Position numbers and translations under genes: made by a program. 64,000 nt of DNA, taken from assembly GCA_016742095.1 (NCBI GenBank), contig JACVCJ010000006.1, positions 1 to 64,000 of the forward strand, in the 5' to 3' direction. Positions within the stretch are counted from its first letter, which is position 1; every line of letters begins with the position of its first letter. Of the stretch, positions 34,796 through 44,112 are shown piece after piece. The notes under the pieces are model-generated. The model saw nothing but the letters and a program-made list of their open reading frames with translations. It was not told the origin of the DNA and searched no databases. Source of the stretch: Bacteroidia bacterium (GTDB lineage: Bacteria > Bacteroidota > Bacteroidia > CAIKAF01).

Positions 34796-37714
34796 ATGAA
34801 AAAACTCCTACAAGCATTCCTGTTATGCCTGCTCTTATTGCCGGAAGGTTTGTATGCTCAGATCCAGGGGGAGGGGGGAAGTCCCAGGGGCTTTAAATTT
34901 GCCTCGGACACGCGTAACGTGGACGCCTATTTCTTTCCTGCACCGGATGTGAACGCATTACTGGCCGAGGATGCTCTGAACGAAAAAACAGGTTCAGGGC
35001 CCTGGCGTTTCGGTCATAAATATTTTACCTCGTACAACCTGAACAACAGCGGCACCTGGAAGGCCCTTCCGGACGGCGCCAGGATCTGGCAGCTGAAAAT
35101 TACCTGCCAGGATGCACTTACGGTGAACCTGCTGTTCGAGAATACACAGATCCCCGAAGGCAACCAGCTGTTTGTATACAACGAAGACAAGGATTTTATC
35201 CTGGGAAGTTTTACCCAGGACCATATTTATGAAGGACAGCTGGGTACCGAACTGGTCCCCGGTAATACCATTATTGTGGAATATTATGTTTCGGCGGCCA
35301 ATAACGGCAATCCCGGCAGTGTACAGGTCAGCAATGTGATTCACGGTTACCGCACCGCCGGCGAATTTGCCGAGAAAGCCTTCGGCAGCTCCGGCAGCTG
35401 CAATATGAACGTGAACTGCCCCGACGGTGCAGCCTGGGCCCAGCAGAAACGCGGCGCCGTTATGCTTGTTTCCGGAGGCAGCGGCTTCTGTTCCGGTTCG
35501 CTCATCAACAATACACAAAACGATGGTAAGCCTTATGTACTTACCGCCAACCACTGCTACAGCAACCCGGCCAGCTGGGTGTTCCGATTCAACTGGGAGT
35601 CGGCCACCTGTACCAACCCGGGTTCTTCGCCTACCTTCCAGAGCCTGAGCGGCGCCACCCTGCGCGCGCGCCGTACGCCTTCGGACTTCTGCCTGGTAGA
35701 GATCACGGGCGGACTGGCAGGAGGGACCGTTCCGCAAAGCATGAATCCTTATTTCAACGGCTGGAACAATGGCAATACACCGCCAACGGCTTCGGTGTCC
35801 ATTCACCACCCCTCCGGCGATATTAAAAAGATATCCTTTGATGACGCTGCTTCTGTTGCCGTACAGGCTATGGGTTCCAGCGAGGCAGCTTCCAGCTGGC
35901 AGGTAGAATGGGACCGCAATACCACTACGGAAGGCGGTTCTTCCGGTTCACCGCTGTTCGACCAGAACAAGCGTATCATCGGTCAGCTCTGGGGCGGCGG
36001 CGCTTCCTGCAGCAATCTCTCATCGTTCGACTATTATGGCCGCGTCTACAACTCATGGCAGCCCACGGGCAGCAACAGCACCAACCAGCTTAAGTACTGG
36101 CTCGATCCCAACAATACAGGAGTAACCTTTATCGATGGTTATGATCCCTATGCGGTAACCCTGGCCTACGATGCACAGATGGCTTCCATCGGTGCGCCTG
36201 CGGGCAGTACCTGCAATACCAGCATTACGCCGCAGGTGACCATTAAGAACAATGGTACCAATACACTTACGTCGGCTACCATATTGTACCGCATCGATAA
36301 CGGCGCCAACCAGAACTACAGCTGGACAGGCAGTCTGGCTACGGGTGCCGGTACCGCCGTGACCCTGCCGGCACTGAGTACGACCAGCGGAAACCATACT
36401 TTTTATGCACGCATCACTTCGCCCAACGGCAATACCGACGGCAATACAGGTAACGATTCCCTGAATTCGGTATTCAATGTTATAACACCGCTCGGACTGC
36501 CTCTTACACAAGGATTCGAGGGTACCTTTGTACCGACCGGCTGGACGCTGGGAAACCCCGATAACCAGACCACCTGGGCCAAAGCTTCCACAGGGATGAA
36601 CTCTGCTGCCTCGGCCTTCATGGACAATTTCGATTACAACGGCGCCGGCCAGCTCGATTACCTGGTGTCTTCGCCCTTCAGCCTGGCAGGCCTTACCAAT
36701 GCCACCCTTACCTTCGACGTGGCCTATGCCCGTTACAGTGCACAATACTCTGACGGAATGCGTGTAGAAGTATCTACCGATTGTGGCAGTACCTGGACTG
36801 CGGTTTACAACAAATCAGGAACCACCCTGGCTACGGTGGCCGACAATACCAATGAATTCACTCCTACGGCCGCCAACCAGTGGCGTAACGAAACGGTGGA
36901 CCTGTCTTCCTATACGGGTTCTGCATCGGTGCGGGTGCGTTTTGTAGGCGTGGCCGGTTATGGTAACAACGTATACCTGGACAATATCCTGATCTCGAGC
37001 GGTGCAGTGGCAGCACCCACAGCTTCATTCACGCCTCCGTCCGTTACGGTATGCCAGGGAGAGGCCGTAAACTTCAGCAATACTTCCACCGGTTCGGTGA
37101 CCAGCGTTAACTGGGCATTTGCAGGAGGCTCTCCGGCCAGCAGCACATCCAATACGCCGGTAGTTACCTATAATACGGCGGGCACCTACAATGTGGCGCT
37201 CAGCGTTACAGGTCCGGGCGGTACCAATGTGTCCAACGGCACGGTGACCGTACTGGCGGCTCCTGCCACACCGGTAGTGACCAACAGCGGCGGCGTACTG
37301 AGCACGGGAAGCTATAACAGCTACCAGTGGAACCGCAACGGAGTTCCGGTTACCGGTGCTAATGCACAGACCTATACACCGGTGCAGGGAGGTTCCTACA
37401 CCGTTACCGTAACGGCCGCCAACGGCTGTGACGCAACTTCTTTGGCAGTAATATCCAATGTGTCGCTGGATGAGGCCTGGATAAGCAGCATTTCCATCTG
37501 GCCCAACCCGGCATCGGACGTACTGAACATAAAAGCCGGCGATGACCTGGATATACAGGTAAGCCTGTACAATGCAGTAGGACAGAAGGTGTACACAGGC
37601 GGCAAATCTGCAGCCTTCCATACCATACCGGTACAGAACCTGGCCGCAGGCATGTACATAGCAGAGATAACACGGGACGGCAAACAGACTTTACAGAAAG
37701 TCGTGATCCGTTAG
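34796..37714 (+). CDS. Secreted lysyl-endopeptidase-like S1 protease with T9SS sorting domain
   Basis: 972 aa from the ATG at 34796, which starts a signal peptide (MKKLLQAFLLCLLLLPEGLYA). A propeptide-like region (~25-200) is followed by a trypsin-like domain with the triad VLTANHC (His), TPSDFCLVEI (Asp) and EGGSSGSPLFDQ (Ser), and with several Cys pairs. A CARDB-like domain, a choice-of-anchor-J-type module (QGFEGTFVPTGWTLGNPDN), a PKD domain (ASFTPPSVTVCQGEAVNFSN) and a C-terminal T9SS domain (SIWPNPASDVLNIKAGDDLD) complete it. A surface or released protease, probably for nutrient acquisition. Confidence 0.9.
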   Translation: MKKLLQAFLLCLLLLPEGLYAQIQGEGGSPRGFKFASDTRNVDAYFFPAPDVNALLAEDALNEKTGSGPWRFGHKYFTSYNLNNSGTWKALPDGARIWQLKITCQDALTVNLLFENTQIPEGNQLFVYNEDKDFILGSFTQDHIYEGQLGTELVPGNTIIVEYYVSAANNGNPGSVQVSNVIHGYRTAGEFAEKAFGSSGSCNMNVNCPDGAAWAQQKRGAVMLVSGGSGFCSGSLINNTQNDGKPYVLTANHCYSNPASWVFRFNWESATCTNPGSSPTFQSLSGATLRARRTPSDFCLVEITGGLAGGTVPQSMNPYFNGWNNGNTPPTASVSIHHPSGDIKKISFDDAASVAVQAMGSSEAASSWQVEWDRNTTTEGGSSGSPLFDQNKRIIGQLWGGGASCSNLSSFDYYGRVYNSWQPTGSNSTNQLKYWLDPNNTGVTFIDGYDPYAVTLAYDAQMASIGAPAGSTCNTSITPQVTIKNNGTNTLTSATILYRIDNGANQNYSWTGSLATGAGTAVTLPALSTTSGNHTFYARITSPNGNTDGNTGNDSLNSVFNVITPLGLPLTQGFEGTFVPTGWTLGNPDNQTTWAKASTGMNSAASAFMDNFDYNGAGQLDYLVSSPFSLAGLTNATLTFDVAYARYSAQYSDGMRVEVSTDCGSTWTAVYNKSGTTLATVADNTNEFTPTAANQWRNETVDLSSYTGSASVRVRFVGVAGYGNNVYLDNILISSGAVAAPTASFTPPSVTVCQGEAVNFSNTSTGSVTSVNWAFAGGSPASSTSNTPVVTYNTAGTYNVALSVTGPGGTNVSNGTVTVLAAPATPVVTNSGGVLSTGSYNSYQWNRNGVPVTGANAQTYTPVQGGSYTVTVTAANGCDATSLAVISNVSLDEAWISSISIWPNPASDVLNIKAGDDLDIQVSLYNAVGQKVYTGGKSAAFHTIPVQNLAAGMYIAEITRDGKQTLQKVVIR

Positions 37715-37747
37715 GCTAATATTTCTTCATTTTAAGCGGATAGCTGC

Positions 37748-37777
37748 CTTGTTTCAGGGCGGCTATTCGTATTTTTG
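37748..37777 (+). promoter_or_regulatory. Promoter of the PaiB-like gene
   Basis: CTTG (37748-37751), 18 bp, TATTTTTG (37770-37777). The box ends 5 bases before the ATG at 37783, so the transcript would start at or inside the start codon (leaderless). Confidence 0.5.
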
Positions 37778-37782
37778 GGCCT

Positions 37783-38403
37783 ATGTATATTCCATCGTAT
37801 TACAGGAACTCTTCCACAGAACAGGCCGTGGATTTTATCCGGGCCAATTCGTTCGGCATTATGGTCTATAAGAACGAGAACGGAGATACGGAGGCCGTAC
37901 ACAGCCCTTTCCTGGTACAGGAAGAGAACGGACGTCCGGTGCTGTATACCCATATCGCCCGCGTTCCCGGCCGCATAGCTGCAGGAGAGGTGCTGTGCAT
38001 CTTCAGCGGTGCACACGGCTACGTATCGCCTTTCCTGTATACTTCCGAAAAGAACGTGCCCACCTGGAACTATTCGGCCCTGCATATATACGGCGAAGCA
38101 GAAGAACAGGGCCCGGAACATTACCCGGATTTTATGACCCGCCTGGTGGAATTTTACGACCCGGCCTGGCTCGGAAAGTGGAAAGAGGCAGACCCGGCCT
38201 ATATCGAAGGACTGTACCGCGGCATTATCCTGTTACGTATTCCACTGCAACGTTTCGATTTTGCCAACAAATGGAACCAGAACAAACCGGAACAGGACCG
38301 CCGGAACGTGGCCGCGCATTTCGGGGCAACCGGGAATGCCGCCCTGGCAGAGGATATGCGCCGGAGTATAGATGCCGGAAATAATTTAGACGGGGAAGTG
38401 TAG
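37783..38403 (+). CDS. FMN-binding, PaiB-like protein
   Basis: A 206-aa protein of the PaiB/FMN-binding split-barrel family. Start MYIPSYYRNSSTEQAVDFIR, then HSPFLVQEENG, YTHIARVPGR and VPTWNYSALHIYGEAEE, all signature PaiB segments. PaiB was described as a negative regulator of sporulation and protease genes in Bacillus, but the fold is an FMN-binding flavin enzyme, so an oxidoreductase role is equally possible. A promoter ending 5 bases before the ATG suggests a leaderless mRNA. Confidence 0.88.
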   Translation: MYIPSYYRNSSTEQAVDFIRANSFGIMVYKNENGDTEAVHSPFLVQEENGRPVLYTHIARVPGRIAAGEVLCIFSGAHGYVSPFLYTSEKNVPTWNYSALHIYGEAEEQGPEHYPDFMTRLVEFYDPAWLGKWKEADPAYIEGLYRGIILLRIPLQRFDFANKWNQNKPEQDRRNVAAHFGATGNAALAEDMRRSIDAGNNLDGEV

Positions 38404-38434
38404 CAAAATGCGCAGCTAAGTATACCTTTGCGGC

Positions 38435-38941
38435 ATGAAAAAGCAACAGGCCGTATTAGGATTATTCTGTGCCATTGGCTATTTTGCCTGGAAGATCGCC
38501 TTATTCTATACCGACAAACAACACGATATACTGGCCCGTTTCCCGGTGGCGCCCCTGCTGGGTCTGCTCGGACTGGCCATTATTTATGCCGTGGTGCGCT
38601 ATACGCCGGCTCCCTTTTCACCGGTGGAAGGATTTAAATCGGGTGCGCGTACCGCTTTGGTGGCCGCCCTGGCTACAATGGTGTTCGTTTTTGTATACTA
38701 CCGCCTCATCGATCCTTTTTTCTTTTCCGTACAGAATGCAGAAGTAAAAGCCTCTATTGAAGCCATACCCGATGTAGCACAACGTACGCAGGCGCTTCAG
38801 AATTTCGAGAACAACAAGAAGTTTTTCGATCCCGTCAATTATTCCGCACTTACGCTTTCGGGCGTAGCGGCCTTCGGAATGCTGATGTCGGCAGTAACGG
38901 CCGGTCTCTATGAAATGTTCCGCAAGTTCAATACCATGTAA
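38435..38941 (+). CDS. Small DUF4199-like membrane protein
   Basis: 168 aa, four hydrophobic segments. Helices 1 and 2 are AVLGLFCAIGYFAWKIALFY and VAPLLGLLGLAIIYAVVRYT, then FKSGARTALVAALATMVFVF, a soluble loop (~90-130), and a last helix followed by EMFRKFNTM. The layout resembles DUF4199 proteins such as the one at 33202. Function unknown. TACCTTTG at 38423-38430, 4 bases before the ATG, is a possible -7 box. Confidence 0.65.
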   Translation: MKKQQAVLGLFCAIGYFAWKIALFYTDKQHDILARFPVAPLLGLLGLAIIYAVVRYTPAPFSPVEGFKSGARTALVAALATMVFVFVYYRLIDPFFFSVQNAEVKASIEAIPDVAQRTQALQNFENNKKFFDPVNYSALTLSGVAAFGMLMSAVTAGLYEMFRKFNTM

Positions 38942-39736
38942 TTATACGGCCGATCCCCAGATGATCTGCACATAATTGTATTCGTACCGGATCTCCAGGT
39001 ACCCGAATGCCCCGTAGGCACTGTGCTCGATGCGTATACCCAGAGGCCAGGCATTTTCGCTGCAGTCGCTCATAACGGCCGTAACCGTGTATTCGGCGTC
39101 GAAACTTTCTGTGGAGCCTTCCCGTTTCAGCGCACGCGTGTAGGTGCTGCCGGCTTTGGGATAATTATCGCCGGCAGCGATCACGTCCCCGAACTCTTTC
39201 TGCAATGCCCGGATAAATACAAAAGCTTGTGCGGCGCTCATATCTTCAATAACGAGACGGTTTTCATACCATTCATAGCCGACCCGTGTTTCCAGTACGA
39301 TGTTATTGGTATAGAATGTTTTGTCTGATGAATAGCTGAGTTCATCGGTGATCTCTTCGCCACCGGAAACAGGCGAATAATGAAGTGTTCCGGCTTTTAC
39401 GGCCGTGCGCTTCAGGTATTCTTCCAGGGTTTCGGTAGCTTTGGGAGGGGCAATACGGCTTATAAAGGCGTGTACCACGTAACCGGTCTTGCCTTCGTAG
39501 CTTACTCTCTGCCAATGGCTGTCCACTTCTTCTGATTCGTAGGAAGCAAGCTCACTGCCGGGCAGCAGGTCTATCTTAGCCCCGAAAGGGATCTTTACCA
39601 GGGCCTGGCCGCCGGTGCCGGGTGTACTGCGCAGGTTAAGCCCCGATGCCGCACTTACGTACCAGTTGTCCTGGGCTATCAGGGATAAGGAAAGAAACCA
39701 GAACAGAAGGCTGAAGAGAAATGCCTGTTTTTTCAT
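38942..39736 (-). CDS. Secreted SH3-domain protein
   Basis: 264 aa from the ATG at 39736 (the listed start 39760 adds 8 residues before the signal peptide MKKQAFLFSLLFWFLSLSLIAQ). Residues ~22-90 form a bacterial SH3 domain (YVSAASGLNLRSTPGTGGQA, ending TGYVVHAFIS), which usually binds peptidoglycan. The C-terminal ~165 residues are alpha/beta and unrecognised. The stop lies directly against the convergent DUF4199-like gene (no gap). Confidence 0.8.
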   Translation of the reverse strand: MKKQAFLFSLLFWFLSLSLIAQDNWYVSAASGLNLRSTPGTGGQALVKIPFGAKIDLLPGSELASYESEEVDSHWQRVSYEGKTGYVVHAFISRIAPPKATETLEEYLKRTAVKAGTLHYSPVSGGEEITDELSYSSDKTFYTNNIVLETRVGYEWYENRLVIEDMSAAQAFVFIRALQKEFGDVIAAGDNYPKAGSTYTRALKREGSTESFDAEYTVTAVMSDCSENAWPLGIRIEHSAYGAFGYLEIRYEYNYVQIIWGSAV

Positions 39737-39826
39737 GCCGGAGTATGATTTTATATGCAAATATGGTTTTAAATTAATTCATTTGCATAGCTTTTTGCAA
39801 GCATTCATAACCAACAGGGCATATTC

Positions 39827-40837
39827 ATGATCGTTATAACGGGGGCAACCGGTTTTTTAGGTGCACATGTACTGCAGATGGCGGTAGCAAAGTACGGACG
39901 TGTAAAGGCGGTGGTCCGCGGCAGTTCGGACTTTTCTTTCGTTACGCGCGTATTTGAGCGCTATGCTGCCGACGCTTCCGATATCGGTAAGGTGGAATGG
40001 GTGCAGGGCGATATCCTCGATTATTTTTCGCTGGAACAGGCTTTCGAAGGCGCCGAGACCGTACTGCACTGTGCGGCTACCGTATCTTTCTGGAAGAAAA
40101 AACGGGCCGAAATGTACCGCGTAAATGCCGATGGTACGGCCAATGTGGTAAATGCCTGCCTGCACTGCGGCGTAAAGAACCTGCTGTACGTCAGTTCCAT
40201 TGCCGCCCTGGGACGGGCCGATCTCAGCGAACCCGTTTCTGAAAAAACGCCCTGGAAAAATTCGCCCGAAAATTCCTGGTACGCCGTAAGTAAAAATGCT
40301 GCCGAACGCGAGGTATGGCGCGGCTGCGAAGAAGGTCTCAGCGTATTGGTGATAAACCCGGGTGTAATACTGGGTTATGCAGACTGGGAGCGGAGTTCCG
40401 GGCGTATCTTTAAAACCCTGGCCAAAGGCACGTCCTTTTACACGGGCGGCAGTAATGGCTTTGTAGATGTACGCGACGTTGCCGGGGCGCTTTTGGCCCT
40501 GCACGAGGCCGGTATCCGGAACGAAAAATTTGTACTGGTATCCGAAACGCTGACCTTTAAAGACTTTTTTACCCAGATGGCCATGGCCCTGCATGCAAAA
40601 GTACCTGCAAAACGCATCGGTACAGGCTGGCTCCGTTTGCTGGCCCGCCTCAGCGAAGGTTTTTCGGCCCTTACGGGAAAAGAACCGGCCCTCACGGCTG
40701 AAATAGCGCGTACTTCCACACAGAACAGCGTATACGACAACCGCAAGATACAGGAGGCTATCGGCTTTGCATTTACCCCGCTTTCGGAGACGATACGCCA
40801 CACCGCAGAACTTTACCTCGAAGAAAAAAACGGATAG
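39827..40837 (+). CDS. NAD(P)-dependent extended SDR epimerase/dehydratase
   Basis: A 336-aa Rossmann enzyme: VITGATGFLGAHVLQMA (dinucleotide site), VLHCAATVSFW, VNADGTANVVNACLHC, LYVSSIAALGR (Ser) and WYAVSKNAAE (Tyr-x3-Lys). This is the dihydroflavonol reductase/3-beta-HSD-like branch of extended SDRs. Substrate unknown. Alone between oppositely oriented or promoter-separated genes. Confidence 0.9.
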   Translation: MIVITGATGFLGAHVLQMAVAKYGRVKAVVRGSSDFSFVTRVFERYAADASDIGKVEWVQGDILDYFSLEQAFEGAETVLHCAATVSFWKKKRAEMYRVNADGTANVVNACLHCGVKNLLYVSSIAALGRADLSEPVSEKTPWKNSPENSWYAVSKNAAEREVWRGCEEGLSVLVINPGVILGYADWERSSGRIFKTLAKGTSFYTGGSNGFVDVRDVAGALLALHEAGIRNEKFVLVSETLTFKDFFTQMAMALHAKVPAKRIGTGWLRLLARLSEGFSALTGKEPALTAEIARTSTQNSVYDNRKIQEAIGFAFTPLSETIRHTAELYLEEKNG

Positions 40838-40839
40838 GA

Positions 40840-40870
40840 CTTGTTTTTATGGCGAATGCTCTTAATTTTG
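40840..40870 (+). promoter_or_regulatory. Promoter of the secreted hydrolase gene
   Basis: CTTG (40840-40843), exactly 19 bp, TAATTTTG (40863-40870), 25 bases before the ATG at 40896. One of the clearest promoters in the window. Confidence 0.7.
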
Positions 40871-40895
40871 AAGGGCTAAACCAAGAAACAAACTC

Positions 40896-42533
40896 ATGAA
40901 GAAGATCCTCACTCTCGCCGGACTGCTGGTTTCAGCTGCCCTGTACAGCCAGCACCTGGTATCGCACCAATTCCTTAAATCTTACGACAACAGCCAGATC
41001 GACAGTATTTACTCCTCTATGGGATTACCGTCCCTGCTGCTGCCCAACCAGTACAAGATCAATGTATATCGTCTGCTGTACAATACGGTAGGGCCCGACA
41101 GCGTTACGCCGGTAGTGGCTTCGGGACTGATGGTGCTGCCCAAGGACAAGGGCTGCGCGTCTACCATACTTTCGTACCAGCACGGTACCATGACGCGTCG
41201 CGTGGATGCGCCCTCGTACCGCCAGGGCGAATGGATACTGGGTGTGGCCATGGGTTCGGACGGCTATGTGGGCCTGTTGCCCGACTACCTGGGCCTGGGT
41301 CTCGATACCTCGATGGTACACCCTTACCAGCATGCCCGTTCAGAGGCCACGGCCGTGATCGACCACATCCGCGCCGCGCGTGAGGCCTGCGCACAGCTCA
41401 GCTATGCGCTCAACGGACAGGTACTGCTTACCGGTTATTCACAGGGCGGGCACGCTACCATGGCCACGCATAAAATGATCCAGGGCAGTTTTTCGTCCGA
41501 GTTCAATGTTACGGCCTCCGTACCTATGTCGGGCCCCTACAGCATGAGCGGTGTAATGAAAGACGTAATGCTTTCCAGTCAGCCCTACCCGTCGCCGTAT
41601 TACCTGCCATACGTACTGTTCTCTTTCCGCAACGTATACGGTGTGTATCCCAATGCGTCCGATTTCCTGGTGGCTCCGTACGATGCGGTACTGCCCCCGC
41701 TGTTCAATGGTGTGTATGGCAGCGGCACCATCGACAATGCCATGCCCAATGTGCCCAAGAATATCCTGAAACAGACCGTACTCGACAGCTTTACGAACGA
41801 TCCTAACCACATCTTCCGCCTGCTGCTCGATGAGAACGACGTATACAAATGGGTACCCCAGGTGCCGGTACATATGCTGTATTGCGAAGGCGATAATTCC
41901 GTTCCTTTCGAAAATACCATCGTTGCTTATGATTATATGACAAACGCAGGGGCCACCAAAGTATCGAAGAACAATATCAACAGCGCGCTGGACCACTATG
42001 AGTGTGCCCAGTTTGCCATGCTGGAGATGCGCACCTTCTTCGATCCCCTGCGCATGGACAAGGTTTCGCTGAGCTTCAGCACCGTTCCGCCTTCCAATGC
42101 AGGCGCACAGGACGGAGCCATCACCGTGCATGTTTCCGGCGCAGAGCCACCCTATACCATCTCCTGGAATACGGGCGGTTCCTCGTCTACACTTACGGGC
42201 ATCGGAACGGGCACTTATACGGTAACGGTAAGTTCTCCCTCGGCCTGTGCCCCGGTTACGGCCAGCTATTTTGTGAACCCGATGGGTGTTTCGGTGCAGG
42301 AAGCCGAAAAAACGACGCTCTCCGTTTTCCCGAACCCGACCACCGGTCTGCTGAACATACAGTCGGAAACCATGATCGGCGAAGTGGAGATCTACGATAC
42401 CATGGGTAAAAAAGTATATGCATCTAAGGAAAACAGTACACAGGTTGCATTAGACCTCCAGGCGCTGAAACCCGGTGTGTATATGGTAGTTGCCGGTCAG
42501 AAAGAACCTGCGCGCATTGTCATTTCGCGCTAA
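40896..42533 (+). CDS. Secreted lipase-like alpha/beta hydrolase with T9SS sorting domain
   Basis: 545 aa with signal peptide (MKKILTLAGLLVSAALYSQ). The hydrolase domain contains TILSYQHGTMTRR (oxyanion region), LLTGYSQGGHATMATHKM with the GxSxG nucleophile, a late Asp region (VHMLYCEGDNSVPFENT) and LDHYECAQFAM with a candidate catalytic His. The pattern matches secretory lipase/esterases. A gliding-motility SprB-like repeat (residues ~385-460; PPYTISWNTGGSSSTLTGIG) and a T9SS domain (SVFPNPTTGLLNIQSETMIG) follow. Exported esterase or lipase. A CTTG-N19-TAATTTTG promoter precedes it. Confidence 0.88.
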   Translation: MKKILTLAGLLVSAALYSQHLVSHQFLKSYDNSQIDSIYSSMGLPSLLLPNQYKINVYRLLYNTVGPDSVTPVVASGLMVLPKDKGCASTILSYQHGTMTRRVDAPSYRQGEWILGVAMGSDGYVGLLPDYLGLGLDTSMVHPYQHARSEATAVIDHIRAAREACAQLSYALNGQVLLTGYSQGGHATMATHKMIQGSFSSEFNVTASVPMSGPYSMSGVMKDVMLSSQPYPSPYYLPYVLFSFRNVYGVYPNASDFLVAPYDAVLPPLFNGVYGSGTIDNAMPNVPKNILKQTVLDSFTNDPNHIFRLLLDENDVYKWVPQVPVHMLYCEGDNSVPFENTIVAYDYMTNAGATKVSKNNINSALDHYECAQFAMLEMRTFFDPLRMDKVSLSFSTVPPSNAGAQDGAITVHVSGAEPPYTISWNTGGSSSTLTGIGTGTYTVTVSSPSACAPVTASYFVNPMGVSVQEAEKTTLSVFPNPTTGLLNIQSETMIGEVEIYDTMGKKVYASKENSTQVALDLQALKPGVYMVVAGQKEPARIVISR

Positions 42534-42542
42534 GTATATACA

Positions 42543-43244
42543 TTACGCATTTACAGGAAGAGCATCCGTTTCGGGTGCTCTTTTTTTATCGGCAGCGATG
42601 GCCAGTTTCAGGTACAGACCCATGAACCAGGCGCCGGCGGCACAAAAGATATGCCAGAGGAAATGCGTGCCCTGGGGTATAATGTCCAGCGTGGTCTTTT
42701 CGTCCACATAGCGGCAGAGCAGGGCCAGTACAAAGAGCAGCAGCGCCGCCGAAAAATAACCGATGCCCGCGCCTTTGCTGCGTATGGCGTGTAACAGCAT
42801 GGGCAGGAACATAAAGGTGCCGCGCAGGAAATACGAGCTGTTCACCCGGTCCTGTCCGCTCAGGAAACGCATGGAAAAGAGGGTGAGACCGATAAAAATA
42901 ACGGTAAGTATCACCGTGGTAAGCCATTTGCCCAGTACAATGCGCCACATATAAATGCTTACGCCCAGGGTGAGTATAATAATGGGCATAAAGTCCATGA
43001 ACGTGAGCCATATACTGTAACGGAACGCATGGTACAGGGTACTGCCGATGCCGCCGAGGATCAGCAGCGGAGCGCAGTAATAAATAAGGAAGCCGTAGGT
43101 TTTTCGTTGCGGCCAGAGTTGTATCACAAACAGGAGGGCAGGTATAAGGAAGGCCAGCGATGAAAAGGCGTTCCAGGGTTCTACCAGGAAATTTTCAGGA
43201 TGAGTTTCCCGGTAAATTAATCCGCCGTCGAGTGGTTTTTGCAT
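42543..43244 (-). CDS. Alkaline ceramidase-like (CREST superfamily) membrane hydrolase
   Basis: A 233-aa protein with about seven transmembrane helices. The N-terminal part has ENFLVEPWNAFSSLAFLIPA, then GGIGSTLYHAFRYS (conserved Ser/His), FMDFMPI (Asp) and GTHFLWHIFCAAGAWFMG (His-x3-His), the CREST zinc-hydrolase pattern of alkaline ceramidases. Possible amide hydrolysis of sphingolipids or related lipids, consistent with the sphingolipids made by many Bacteroidota; this is inferred. The last ~10 codons overlap the plus-strand terminator of the convergent hydrolase gene. Confidence 0.8.
   Translation of the reverse strand: MQKPLDGGLIYRETHPENFLVEPWNAFSSLAFLIPALLFVIQLWPQRKTYGFLIYYCAPLLILGGIGSTLYHAFRYSIWLTFMDFMPIIILTLGVSIYMWRIVLGKWLTTVILTVIFIGLTLFSMRFLSGQDRVNSSYFLRGTFMFLPMLLHAIRSKGAGIGYFSAALLLFVLALLCRYVDEKTTLDIIPQGTHFLWHIFCAAGAWFMGLYLKLAIAADKKRAPETDALPVNA
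42560..42587 (+). terminator. Rho-independent terminator of the secreted hydrolase gene
   Basis: GAGCATCCG-TTT-CGGGTGCTC (42560-42580; 9-base arms with one G.U) followed by TTTTTTT. It lies inside the 3' coding end of the convergent ceramidase-like gene. Confidence 0.85.
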
Positions 43245-43296
43245 GGCTTTGTGTTTCTTTGTAAGACTAACGCAAAAATGTATTTAAATTGTTTGT

Positions 43297-44112
43297 ATGA
43301 CAAATCCGCAGCTGGTATTTAACGGAAAAATTACGTCTGCCGCGCGCATCACGCTGCCTGATATGGACCGGGCCTTTCGTTTCGGCGACAGCTGGTTCGA
43401 GACCATGTTGCTGCGGGGAAAAAATATCCGTTTCTGGGCCGATCACCAGCAGCGCATTGCAGAAGCCGCCGCCGTATCCGGTTTCGATGTGCCGGACCTG
43501 AGTTCGGTGCCCGAGCTGGCCTCGCGCCTGTCGGACATGCTCGCGGATGCCGATGCCTACCGGGTGCGCCTTACCCTATGGAGGGCCGAAGGCCGCGGAT
43601 ATACGCCGCTTTCCGGCAAAACGCACTGGCTGCTGGAAGTTACCGAGACCGAAATGCCTTCCGGGGAACCTCAGCGCCTGGGCATCTGCACCCGAGCAGT
43701 TATTTTTTCGGGCCGCGGTTTTTCGGGCAAAACCGGCAACAGCGCACCGTATGTACAGGCATCTGCCGAAGCGTTACAGAAGGGCTGGCAACACATTCTG
43801 CTGCTGAATGAGCAGGGCATGATCGCCGAAACGGCCAATGCCAATATCTTCTGGAAGAAGGACGATACCTATTATACGCCGGCCCTCTCCACAGGCTGCA
43901 TTGCCGGGGTGATGCGCCGCAACGTACTGCGCGCCCTGCAAAACGAAAGTATTGCCTGTGAGGAGGTACTGATGCCTCCTGCGGCATTGCAGGATGCCTC
44001 CGAAATTTTTGTGAGCAATGCGCTCATTGGTATAAAGAACATACATTTGTTCGATCAAAAGCAATATCCTGCCCATGCCGAAAAAATCTTCCGCAGCTTC
44101 TTCCAGGCCTAA
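43297..44112 (+). CDS. Class IV PLP aminotransferase, PabC-like
   Basis: 271 aa, fold-type IV. MDRAFRFGDSWFETMLLRGK is the usual N-terminal substrate loop, FSGKTGNSAPYVQASAEALQ carries the PLP lysine, and GMIAETANANIFWKKDD contains the conserved Glu and phosphate-binding turn. 4-amino-4-deoxychorismate lyase (folate synthesis) and branched-chain or D-amino acid aminotransferases share this pattern; the length favours PabC. Its 3' end overlaps mtgA by 38 bp. Confidence 0.85.
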   Translation: MTNPQLVFNGKITSAARITLPDMDRAFRFGDSWFETMLLRGKNIRFWADHQQRIAEAAAVSGFDVPDLSSVPELASRLSDMLADADAYRVRLTLWRAEGRGYTPLSGKTHWLLEVTETEMPSGEPQRLGICTRAVIFSGRGFSGKTGNSAPYVQASAEALQKGWQHILLLNEQGMIAETANANIFWKKDDTYYTPALSTGCIAGVMRRNVLRALQNESIACEEVLMPPAALQDASEIFVSNALIGIKNIHLFDQKQYPAHAEKIFRSFFQA

